DNA of 64,000 nt from SIG603 sp964370775 (lineage in GTDB: Bacteria > Bacillota > Clostridia > Oscillospirales > Acutalibacteraceae). Positions 44,922 through 51,110 of this stretch are shown here, one piece after another. The stretch lies in contig CAYJKT010000011.1 in assembly GCA_964370775.1 (NCBI GenBank), forward strand, positions 15,828 through 79,827, written 5' to 3'. A program made the position numbers and the translations under genes. Under the pieces are notes generated by a model. It saw nothing but the letters and a program-made list of their open reading frames with translations, did not search any database and had not been told where the DNA came from. Position 1 is the first letter of the stretch, and each line of letters begins with the position of its first letter.

Positions 44922-44957
44922 CTCTAAAATGTGCTTACTTTACATTTTAGAGTTTTT
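44922..44957 (+). terminator. Hairpin terminator/attenuator before the amino-acid transporter
   Basis: CTCTAAAATGT / ACATTTTAGAG, 11-bp perfect stem, then TTTTTG. Only 60 bases separate it from the substrate-binding protein start, so it is either an isolated terminator or an attenuator of that operon. Confidence 0.65.
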
Positions 44958-45017
44958 GTGATAATATACTAAATATAGGAAATAATTTATCTATTAAATA
45001 TAAGAGGAGAGTTTGAA

Positions 45018-45848
45018 ATGAAAAAAATTATTACTGCAATTTTAGCAGGTGCAATGTTAGTAGGTTTATTTACTGCTTGTTCTAGCAACCTACAAGAGGA
45101 AGATATTTTAAGAGTTGGAGTAGACCTTAAGTTTTACCCATTTATGTATATTGATGATAGCGGAAATCCGGCAGGATTTGAAGTCGATATAGCGCATGCC
45201 TTTGGTGAGTATATCGGAAAAGAGATAGAGATAGTAAATACAGATTTTTCTATGCTTATGCCGGCACTAGACACAGGCGATGTTGATATTATCATAAGTG
45301 ACATGAGTTCCAATCCGTCAAGAGACGAAAAGGCAGATTTCACAGATCCATACAGATACAGCAGAACTTTAGCACTTGTAAACAAAGATTTTGCGACAGA
45401 GCATGGAATTAATTCAGACATGCCTCAAGAGGAATTCTTTACAATTGAGGGAATGAAATTTGCAGGCATAGTAGGCACAATTGCAGCGACTAAACCTTTA
45501 GAATATGGCGCACATGTTGACGAGTATACAGAAAGTTCTTCTGCGATTATGGAAGTAGCTAGAGGAAATTCACATGCATTAATAGGCGCAAACACTGTAT
45601 ACGGTGACCATGCGGCAAATAAAGAAACAACCATAGTATACGACGGGATTACAGACTCGACAGGCTCATGTTTTGCAGTAAAAGAGGGCAACGAGGAATT
45701 GTTAAAGTTAGCAAATGAATTTATAGACACGATGTATGCCGAGGGGGGATTTTATGAGTTAGCTGGAACTAAATATGATGAAAAAATTGGTGAGTTTTTA
45801 CAAAACGATGAATTAGGATTGGATTTCATAATTTTTCCAGCGGAGTAA
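45018..45848 (+). CDS. Amino-acid ABC transporter substrate-binding lipoprotein
   Basis: 276 residues. A signal peptide with lipobox (LFTACSS) anchors it to the outer membrane leaflet. The mature protein is the polar amino-acid binding fold (SBP_bac_3): LRVGVDLKFYPFMYIDDSGN, AGFEVDIAHAF, ISDMSSNPSRDEKADFTDPY, and late GSCFAVKEGNEELLKLANEF. It would deliver a polar amino acid or cystine-like ligand to the permease/ATPase encoded downstream. The permease gene follows after a 240-base gap that holds a mosaic repeat. GAGGAG precedes the ATG. Confidence 0.9.
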   Translation: MKKIITAILAGAMLVGLFTACSSNLQEEDILRVGVDLKFYPFMYIDDSGNPAGFEVDIAHAFGEYIGKEIEIVNTDFSMLMPALDTGDVDIIISDMSSNPSRDEKADFTDPYRYSRTLALVNKDFATEHGINSDMPQEEFFTIEGMKFAGIVGTIAATKPLEYGAHVDEYTESSSAIMEVARGNSHALIGANTVYGDHAANKETTIVYDGITDSTGSCFAVKEGNEELLKLANEFIDTMYAEGGFYELAGTKYDEKIGEFLQNDELGLDFIIFPAE

Positions 45849-45975
45849 TATATATTAGTTTAGAATAACGAAGAAAGGACAGTCACGGGGAATAAGCCCT
45901 AAATTTGGGAACTTAGTTAAGAGTGAGAAGTTAATGTGAAATTTTACAAGTATAATAATAAATTTCTTAAAATAT

Positions 45976-46057
45976 TGTAGGGGAGGGTCTCTGTGCCCTC
46001 CCGAAACTAGGACCTTATCCTTGTTTCTCGGGAGGGCATAGAGACCCTCCCCTACAA
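45976..46057. repeat. Single large mosaic hairpin within a transporter operon
   Basis: TGTAGGGGAGGGTCTCTGTG continuing to CCCTCCCGAAAC pairs with GTTTCTCGGGAGGGCATAGA and GACCCTCCCCTACA, a stem of about 35 bp around GACCTTATCC. It lies between the SBP and permease genes of one ABC system and ends 32 bases before the permease start. Confidence 0.8.
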
Positions 46058-46088
46058 TTAAACATTAAGATTGCTTAAGTTGCTGGTT

Positions 46089-46844
46089 ATGGGAAGAAAC
46101 CCTGAATTTTATTACAGTCATATGAAGAAATTAAGTTATGTTGTAGCTATTCTCACTTTTGCAGTAGGAATAGCATTAGCGCTAATTTTCACAGTAGATA
46201 GTCCTAGGTACGATTTGATATTACTTGACGTAAATATGCTTATAGATGGATTTATAGGAACTGTCTTGATAAGCATTTTAACTCTTGTATTCAGCATGAT
46301 TTTTGGATTTATACTATTTTTAGCGGAAAAATCTAAGAATAGTCTTGTACATGCTTTTTCGGTTGTGTTTAACGAGATTATTATGGGTACACCTCTACTA
46401 GTTATGATATTTCTAGGGGTATATGTTATAGGCGATTTAATAGGAATATCAGACAAGTTCACGTTAGGGATAATGGCGATGACCCTTTATATGTCGCCGT
46501 ATCTTGCAAACTCATATAAGACGGCGGTTGCGGTTGTCGATTCAGATCAATATGTAGTAATGGATATTTACGAGTTTTCTACATATCAAAAATATAGATA
46601 TGTTATAATTCCACAGATGATAAAGCCGTTTTTACCGTCGCTTATAAGTAATTTATCTAGCATGATAAAAGGTTCGGCTTTACTAAAAATTGTGTCAGTT
46701 ACAGAGATTTCATATGTGCTAACTGTGATATCAAACAAAAACTGGGCGGCAATTGAGGGCTATTATGTTATGTGGATAATGTATTTGATTATTACCATTC
46801 CATTATCATTATTGGCAAAAAAATTGACAAAGAAGGTGGCATAA
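46089..46844 (+). CDS. Amino-acid ABC transporter permease
   Basis: 251 residues if started at the ATG at 46089 (MGRNPEFYYSHMKKLSYV); a TTG at 46071 and an ATG at 46122 are other in-frame choices, and no start has a good ribosome site. Five or six helices and the HisM-type loop (SALLKIVSVTEISYVL) with EFSTYQKYRYVIIPQMIKP, the EAA-like motif that docks the ATPase. Its stop overlaps the ATPase start by one base. The poor start may reflect insertion of the mosaic hairpin immediately upstream. Confidence 0.85.
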   Translation: MGRNPEFYYSHMKKLSYVVAILTFAVGIALALIFTVDSPRYDLILLDVNMLIDGFIGTVLISILTLVFSMIFGFILFLAEKSKNSLVHAFSVVFNEIIMGTPLLVMIFLGVYVIGDLIGISDKFTLGIMAMTLYMSPYLANSYKTAVAVVDSDQYVVMDIYEFSTYQKYRYVIIPQMIKPFLPSLISNLSSMIKGSALLKIVSVTEISYVLTVISNKNWAAIEGYYVMWIMYLIITIPLSLLAKKLTKKVA

Positions 46845-47557
46845 TGGATATTAAAGTTTCTAATTTAACAAAGAGCTATCAAAATCAAGAGGTTTTAAAA
46901 TCGTTGAATTTTGAGATTGAATCTGCCCCTGCTATTGGAATTATAGGTGAGTCTGGCTGTGGAAAATCTACCTTGTTAAGAGTTCTTTCTTCAATAGAAA
47001 ATCCAGACAGTGGTATGATAAATATCAACGGACTTTCTCCAATTGAAAATAAAAAAGAATTGCGTGAAAAAATTTCGGTAGTTTTTCAAAAACATAATCT
47101 ATTTCCGCATTTAACAATAAAACAAAATATAACTTTAATATTACACAAAATCAAAAAAATAGACAAAAACGAGGCTTCCAATAGGGCAGACGAACTATTA
47201 AAGCAGTTGTTTATTCAAAATGAGGCAGACAAAAAACCTAGCGAGGTTTCGGGCGGACAGGCACAAAGGGCATCTATAGTGAGGGCGCTTGCAACAAACC
47301 CAAAGCTTATTTTTTTAGATGAACCGACAGCAGCTTTAGACCCGATATTAAGCGACGAAGTTCTAAAGGCTGTGTTAAAACTTAAAAAAGATGGACGTGA
47401 ATTTATATTTGTTACTCATGAAATTTCGTTTTTAAAAGACTTTGCCGATTATATAATATTCATGAAAGACGGAAAAATATGTGAGCTTGGAGACATTTCA
47501 GTCTTAACTAATCCAAAAACTTTAGAACTTAAAAAGTTTTTGGGGTTTAGCAATTAA
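46844..47557 (+). CDS. Amino-acid ABC transporter ATP-binding protein
   Basis: 237 residues from the ATG at 46844, which overlaps the permease stop and follows AAGAAGGTGG; a longer reading extends into the permease gene. Walker A is GESGCGKST (near 34), Q-loop SVVFQKHNLFPH, signature VSGGQAQRAS (near 134), Walker B LIFLDEPTAALDP (near 157), H-loop VTHEISFLKDF. It powers uptake by the permease and SBP at 45018-46844. Confidence 0.93.
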   Translation: MDIKVSNLTKSYQNQEVLKSLNFEIESAPAIGIIGESGCGKSTLLRVLSSIENPDSGMININGLSPIENKKELREKISVVFQKHNLFPHLTIKQNITLILHKIKKIDKNEASNRADELLKQLFIQNEADKKPSEVSGGQAQRASIVRALATNPKLIFLDEPTAALDPILSDEVLKAVLKLKKDGREFIFVTHEISFLKDFADYIIFMKDGKICELGDISVLTNPKTLELKKFLGFSN

Positions 47558-47585
47558 ATATACATTTGTTAAACGGATAATTAAA

Positions 47586-47742
47586 TGTAGGGAACTGTCA
47601 AGACCCAGACGTGCCTCTTAGGATTTTGAAATTAAATCCAATTTGTTAAAACGTACAAACTTAATGTAGGGGCGGATATTATCCGCCTAAGAAATTTAGG
47701 TAAAATCAAGGACTTTTTAGGCGGATAATATCCGCCCCTACA
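47586..47742. repeat. Mosaic intergenic repeat cluster
   Basis: Half-unit TGTAGGGAACTGTCAAGACC joined to CAGACGTGCCTCTTAG, then a GTTAAAACGTACAAACTTAA linker and a complete hairpin unit with arms TGTAGGGGCGGATATTATCC and GGATAATATCCGCCCCTACA. Its right end is only 26 bases before the next gene. Confidence 0.8.
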
Positions 47743-47768
47743 TGATTACAAAATTAAGGAGTTTTAAT

Positions 47769-48455
47769 ATGACAATTAAAGAAATATATGAAAAATTTGA
47801 TAAAATAGGTTGTCTAAGCTTCACAACTGTAAACGAGCTAGGCGAGCCAGAGTCACGAATTGCCCACCTTAGGGGTTATGACGAAGATGGCATATACTTT
47901 ATGACTATGTTTACCAAAGACTTTTATAAGCATTTAAAAAATAATGGAAAGCTTTCAATTTGCGGTCTATGTGCCGACACAAAGGTTGAACATGATGAAA
48001 ACGGGTTCCCGATTTTTGAGGGTGGTTATGCCATTAGAATGACCGGTAATGTAAAGGAAATATCAATTGATGACCTTAAGGCTAAAAATAATCCTATCTT
48101 TGATTTTTGCATAAAAGATCAAGAGATTTATAAGGCTATGGTTGTGTTCTGCATTACAGACGGTAGGGGAGACATATTCGACTATGACTTTGAAAAAATA
48201 AGCCGTGAAAACAAGCTAGAGAGAATATATTTTGCATATAATAATGCTGTTCCTAAATATAAAGGGCTTAAAATTAATCAAGACAAATGTATATCTTGTG
48301 GCGTATGTAAGGTAAAGTGTTCTTTTTTGGCTATAAATGAAGTTGATAATGTATATTCAATCAGTAAGTACCGCTGTGATGAATGTGGAGACTGTTTGAT
48401 AAATTGCCCTGTAGAAGCTATTACACTTAGTAAAAGTTCATGTGAAAATCTTTGA
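47769..48455 (+). CDS. PNPOx-like flavin protein with C-terminal 2x4Fe-4S ferredoxin domain
   Basis: 228 residues from the ATG at 47769 (AAGGAG 8 bases upstream); a longer reading enters the repeat at its 5' side. Residues 1-150 resemble the pyridoxamine-5'-phosphate-oxidase-like split barrel (IGCLSFTTVNELGEPESRIA, then GYAIRMTGNVKEI), which binds FMN. Residues 175-228 hold two 4Fe-4S motifs, CISCGVCKVKCSF and CDECGDCLINCP. Such fusions in anaerobes are presumed flavin-linked reductases; the substrate is unknown. It is a single gene flanked by mosaic repeats. Confidence 0.8.
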   Translation: MTIKEIYEKFDKIGCLSFTTVNELGEPESRIAHLRGYDEDGIYFMTMFTKDFYKHLKNNGKLSICGLCADTKVEHDENGFPIFEGGYAIRMTGNVKEISIDDLKAKNNPIFDFCIKDQEIYKAMVVFCITDGRGDIFDYDFEKISRENKLERIYFAYNNAVPKYKGLKINQDKCISCGVCKVKCSFLAINEVDNVYSISKYRCDECGDCLINCPVEAITLSKSSCENL

Positions 48456-48507
48456 GGATTTTTTAAATAAAAACATTGTATGGACAAAGATAAGTTTATT
48501 AAAATTT

Positions 48508-48685
48508 CGTAGGGGAGGGTCTCTGCCAAGACGTGCCTCTTAGAATTACTGATGTAGGGAACGGTCAAGACCAGACGTATTGATTAAGAAAGAACCCGTC
48601 CCCTACATTAATTTGTGAGTTTTAACGAATTTATTTTTCACCCAAAATCCTAATCAACACTCTGGCATCCAGACCCTCCCCTACA
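48508..48685. repeat. Scrambled mosaic repeat cluster
   Basis: GTAGGGGAGGGTCTCTGCCA, CAAGACGTGCCTCTTAG, a TGTAGGGAACGGTCAAGACC half-unit joined abruptly to AAGAACCCGTCCCCTACA (left arm of one type, right arm of another), the linker GAGTTTTAACGAATTTATTT, and the outer right arm AGACCCTCCCCTACA. The arms of the middle unit do not match each other. Confidence 0.7.
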
Positions 48686-48779
48686 AATAAGCAATAAGCT
48701 AGCTTAAGGTCCCAGATTTGAGCTTCACTAGTAAAAATATCCACCATCAATATAGATTATATAATTAGTCATTAGTTAG

Positions 48780-48809
48780 AATATGTTAGTTAAATTTAAC
48801 TAACATATT
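48780..48809. promoter_or_regulatory. Perfect 30-bp palindrome upstream of an iron-type promoter
   Basis: AATATGTTAGTTAAA followed directly by its exact reverse complement, with TTTTTTTG next to its right edge. It contains GTTAGT/ACTAAC half-sites that recur at 48864-48879 and 49167-49182. It could be an operator or an AT-rich terminator for transcription from the left. Confidence 0.6.
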
Positions 48810-48828
48810 TTTTTGCCTAATTTTGACG

Positions 48829-48892
48829 TTGACTTTTTAGTTAGGGTATGCTAATCTATATATGTTAGTATCAACTAACATATATAGATTAG
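48829..48892 (+). promoter_or_regulatory. Promoter with 42-bp inverted repeat over the transcription start
   Basis: TTGACT (48829-48834), 17 bases, TAATCT (48852-48857). From 48851 to 48892 lies a perfect inverted repeat: arm CTAATCTATATATGTTAGT, loop ATCA, and the exact reverse-complement arm. It begins at the -10 box and ends just before the ribosome site of the next frame. The core GTTAGT-ATCA-ACTAAC resembles metalloregulator operators in form. The remainder of 48686-48828 has scattered TTAG half-sites. Confidence 0.65.
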
Positions 48893-48900
48893 CAGGTGTT

Positions 48901-49113
48901 ATGATCTTATTAATCGTAGATTGCTCACAAACTCCACAGGCTGTAGCAGCTAAAGAGCAAATGGATAATGATATCATTAAACAAACAACTGCATATCAAA
49001 ACGATCAAATCGTATACCGAGAGCCAGGTTCTTCTTGGTACTTATGCGACGGCGGTATCACTGCTATGGATCAAATGATTACAAACATTGAAGAGGGCGT
49101 TGGCCTTAAGTAA
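48901..49113 (+). pseudogene. C-terminal remnant of a siderophore-type ABC substrate-binding protein
   Basis: 70 codons from the ATG at 48901. The readable part, EQMDNDIIKQTTAYQNDQIV and then SSWYLCDGGITAMDQMI, matches the closing segment of FepB/YclQ-like iron-siderophore binding proteins (pattern D-N-x-x-K-x-T-x-A-Y-x-N-x-x-I-V-Y-x-x-P-x-x-W-Y-L-x-x-G-G). About 250 N-terminal residues, including signal peptide and first lobe, are missing, so no ligand binding is possible. A strong regulated promoter lies directly upstream, as if a deletion joined the promoter region of the old gene to its 3' end. It might still be translated; expression as a functional small protein is not supported. Confidence 0.6.
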
Positions 49114-49123
49114 GAATAAAATT

Positions 49124-49182
49124 CTATCCGCTATTTTAATAGTAGCGGATAGATAAAACAATAACAGTTAGTAGAAACTAAC
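49124..49182. promoter_or_regulatory. Hairpin and GTTAGT-type operator before the DUF2325 gene
   Basis: CTATCCGCTA / TAGCGGATAG (49124-49152) forms a 10-bp stem without a T-run. At 49167-49182 GTTAGT-AGAA-ACTAAC repeats the operator core seen at 48864-48879 with a different 4-base centre. Confidence 0.55.
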
Positions 49183-49209
49183 TTGAATAAAGAAAGTAGA
49201 GGGATAAAG

Positions 49210-49485
49210 ATGAGCGTTGTAATAGTTGGTGGCAATGAGTGCATGGAGAGAAGATATATTGACACATGCAAAGAGTATGGATGTAAGGCTAAAATTTTTA
49301 CAAAAATGAAAGGCGATGTAAGAGGAAAATTCGGTTCACCAGACATGATTATTCTTTTTACAAATACTGTTTCACACAAGCTTGTAGCCTGTGCAAACTG
49401 TGAGGCTAAACGTTGTAATGCTAGAGTTGAGCGTTGTCATTCAAGCTCACTAACTGCACTAAAAAATATTTTAGAGGCAATGTGA
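49210..49485 (+). CDS. DUF2325 domain-containing protein
   Basis: 91 residues from the ATG at 49210, preceded by GAGGGAT; a TTG 27 bases upstream is in frame but unsupported. DUF2325 landmarks: MSVVIVGGNECMERRY, a Rossmann-like start, and IILFTNTVSHKLVACANCEA near 54-73 with Cys/His residues. The cysteine-rich end (CEAKRCNARVERCHSSS) may bind metal. The family has no established function, but it recurs next to DUF3793, flavodoxin and Feo genes in Clostridia, which points to iron limitation. It overlaps nothing; the DUF3793 start is 2 bases after its stop. Confidence 0.8.
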   Translation: MSVVIVGGNECMERRYIDTCKEYGCKAKIFTKMKGDVRGKFGSPDMIILFTNTVSHKLVACANCEAKRCNARVERCHSSSLTALKNILEAM

Positions 49486-49486
49486 T

Positions 49487-50053
49487 ATGATAACTGAAAA
49501 ATCTCTTATAGAGCATTGTTCGCTTACATTGTCATCACTTAAAACTGCAAGTTTATTTACAGTAAAATTTGTAAATTGTGATGATTTAGCTAGCGATATT
49601 GAATTTTGGAATGAGAAATTTAATGAAACAGGCATTAAACTTGAGTTATTAAGAGTGGGTAATGGTTCGGCACTTATTTATCTATATAGAAAAGATATGC
49701 TTAAAAAAGACATAAATGATGTTAAAGCTAAGAAAATCTTAATGAATTATGGTTACGATAATTTAAGTGTCGCTAAGGCTATAAACAGGCTTATTAAAAG
49801 GTTTGATACATATGAAGAATTTCCGCATGAAATAGGTTTATTTTTAGGTTATCCAGCAGAAGATGTTGAGGGATTTATATGCAATAAGGGGCAGAACTGT
49901 AACCTTTGCAGATACTGGAAAGTCTATGGCGACAAAGATGAAGCATTATCAAAATTTGAAAAATATGATAAATGCAGAGCCGTATATAAAAGATTATGGC
50001 AAGATGGACGAGATATTTTAAGGCTAACTGTTAAAAAGAGATCAGTAGCATAA
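49487..50053 (+). CDS. DUF3793 family protein
   Basis: 188 residues. The conserved part KFVNCDDLASDIEFWNEKFN and LLRVGNGSALIYLYRKDML in the first half, then EFPHEIGLFLGYPAEDVEGF (near 115) and CRYWKVYGDKDEALSKFEKY identify DUF3793. It contains three cysteines around GQNCNLCRYW that could ligate a metal or cluster. No enzyme function is known. It is placed between DUF2325 and flavodoxin genes in the same direction, the usual order of a clostridial iron-linked operon. Confidence 0.85.
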   Translation: MITEKSLIEHCSLTLSSLKTASLFTVKFVNCDDLASDIEFWNEKFNETGIKLELLRVGNGSALIYLYRKDMLKKDINDVKAKKILMNYGYDNLSVAKAINRLIKRFDTYEEFPHEIGLFLGYPAEDVEGFICNKGQNCNLCRYWKVYGDKDEALSKFEKYDKCRAVYKRLWQDGRDILRLTVKKRSVA

Positions 50054-50085
50054 ATATATATAATTATTTTAAAGGAGAATTTATT

Positions 50086-50496
50086 ATGAGTAAAGTAGCA
50101 GTAGTTTATTGGAGCGGAACAGGAAACACAGAGGCAATGGCAAATTACATTGCAGAAGGTGCAAAGTCTAGTGGAGCTGAAGTTGATGTTATGACTTCAG
50201 ACAAATTCACAGCAGATATGGTATCTAACTATAAATCAATAGCTTTTGGTTGCCCATCTATGGGTGCAGAAGTTTTAGAGGAAGAAGAGTTCCAACCAAT
50301 GTGGGACGGTGTTAAAGATAGTCTAGCAACTATAGACGTACTACTATTCGGTTCTTACGGCTGGGGTGATGGCGAGTGGATGAGAAACTGGGAAGAAGAG
50401 ACAAAGGCTAAGAGTGTAGAGACTTACATGTGCAACGATGCACCAGATGAAGATGCACAAGATGCTTGCAAAGCTTGTGGAGCGAAATTAGTTTAA
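50086..50496 (+). CDS. Flavodoxin
   Basis: 136 residues, the size of a short-chain flavodoxin. The FMN phosphate loop is WSGTGNTEAMA (near 9-19); isoalloxazine-contacting loops are FGCPSMGAEVL (near 64) and FGSYGWGDGEWM (near 93). It carries electrons in place of ferredoxin when iron is scarce. AAAGGAG lies 8 bases before the ATG, and it ends the DUF2325-DUF3793 operon; a hairpin follows 18 bases after the stop. Confidence 0.95.
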   Translation: MSKVAVVYWSGTGNTEAMANYIAEGAKSSGAEVDVMTSDKFTADMVSNYKSIAFGCPSMGAEVLEEEEFQPMWDGVKDSLATIDVLLFGSYGWGDGEWMRNWEEETKAKSVETYMCNDAPDEDAQDACKACGAKLV

Positions 50497-50514
50497 GTTT
50501 TATTTTACATGAAA

Positions 50515-50547
50515 GAGCTATGACAAAAGTATATTTTGTCATAGCTC
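50515..50547 (+). terminator. Hairpin after the flavodoxin gene
   Basis: GAGCTATGACAAAA / TTTTGTCATAGCTC, 14-bp perfect stem with loop GTATA; the T-run is inside the right arm, so it could end transcription. Two similar CTATGACA/GGCTGTGA hairpins lie at 53328 and 53738. Confidence 0.6.
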
Positions 50548-50613
50548 AGACTGTAGAAAAAGCTAAATTTAAAATCACTGTTTTGTTAAAATGTATAAAT
50601 TAATGCAGCACAA

Positions 50614-50690
50614 TGTAGACGGGTTCCCCGTCCCGTAAGATTTCAGCTAAAACTGCTAGTTTTTTCAGGACGGAAAACCCGTCCCCTACA
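50614..50690. repeat. Mosaic repeat unit, ACGGGTT type
   Basis: TGTAGACGGGTTCCCCGTCC at the left and GGACGGAAAACCCGTCCCCT ending in ACA at the right, with the inner hairpin AGCTAAAACTGCTAGTTTTT. The rest of 50548-50778 shows no gene. Confidence 0.7.
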
Positions 50691-50778
50691 TTAGTATTAC
50701 TGGATGAAAAGCAACATAATTATTTTGAGCAATATTTTTAGACAATTCTTACTTTTAACAGATAATTTTAAAAAACAG

Positions 50779-50813
50779 TTGAAAAATAGTATGTAATATG
50801 CTATAATATTATA
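50779..50813 (+). promoter_or_regulatory. Promoter of the P1B ATPase locus with AT-palindrome
   Basis: TTGAAA (50779-50784), 17 bases, TATAAT (50802-50807); TATAATATTATA (50802-50813) is a perfect 12-bp palindrome over the -10 box, reminiscent of AT-rich Fur boxes, although a full Fur-box match is not visible. Confidence 0.6.
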
Positions 50814-50835
50814 AACAACATATGGAGGTGTATTT

Positions 50836-51093
50836 ATGTTAAAATTTATAACAAAAGAGAAAAAGTTAATATTCGCAGCGGGTGCCGCAACAGGTATTGC
50901 AGTATTAGGCCTAATGAAAACTAAAAAGGCTCGTCAGTTAGCTGTAAAAGGTGTAGCTGGTGGAATAATGCTTAAAGATAAGGTTTTAGAGTCTGCGAAC
51001 AATTTAAAAGAAGAGGCAGAGGATATTTGTGCAGAAGCTAAGGTAGCTGCTAAATGTGACTGTGGTGGAAACTGCGACTGCTCAGAGGAATAA
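50836..51093 (+). CDS. Small membrane protein DUF6110-like, candidate FezA-type ferrosome protein
   Basis: 85 residues. A single hydrophobic helix with many small residues (LIFAAGAATGIAVLGLM near 13-29), an amphipathic part with ARQLAVKGVAGGIMLKDKV, then a coiled helix rich in Glu/Ala and a cysteine-rich tail CDCGGNCDC. It is 17 bases before a P1B-type ATPase gene, behind its own promoter. Short glycine/alanine-rich membrane proteins next to P1B-6 ATPases are the FezA components of ferrosome loci in Clostridia; the match here rests on architecture and position only. Confidence 0.6.
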   Translation: MLKFITKEKKLIFAAGAATGIAVLGLMKTKKARQLAVKGVAGGIMLKDKVLESANNLKEEAEDICAEAKVAAKCDCGGNCDCSEE

Positions 51094-51110
51094 TTTTAAA
51101 GGAGAAGCTT

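Noticed and set aside
48862..48900. Start codon inside the 42-bp inverted repeat for the siderophore-protein remnant
   Set aside because: It would fall at the transcription start with no leader or ribosome site, and its residues do not match the family.
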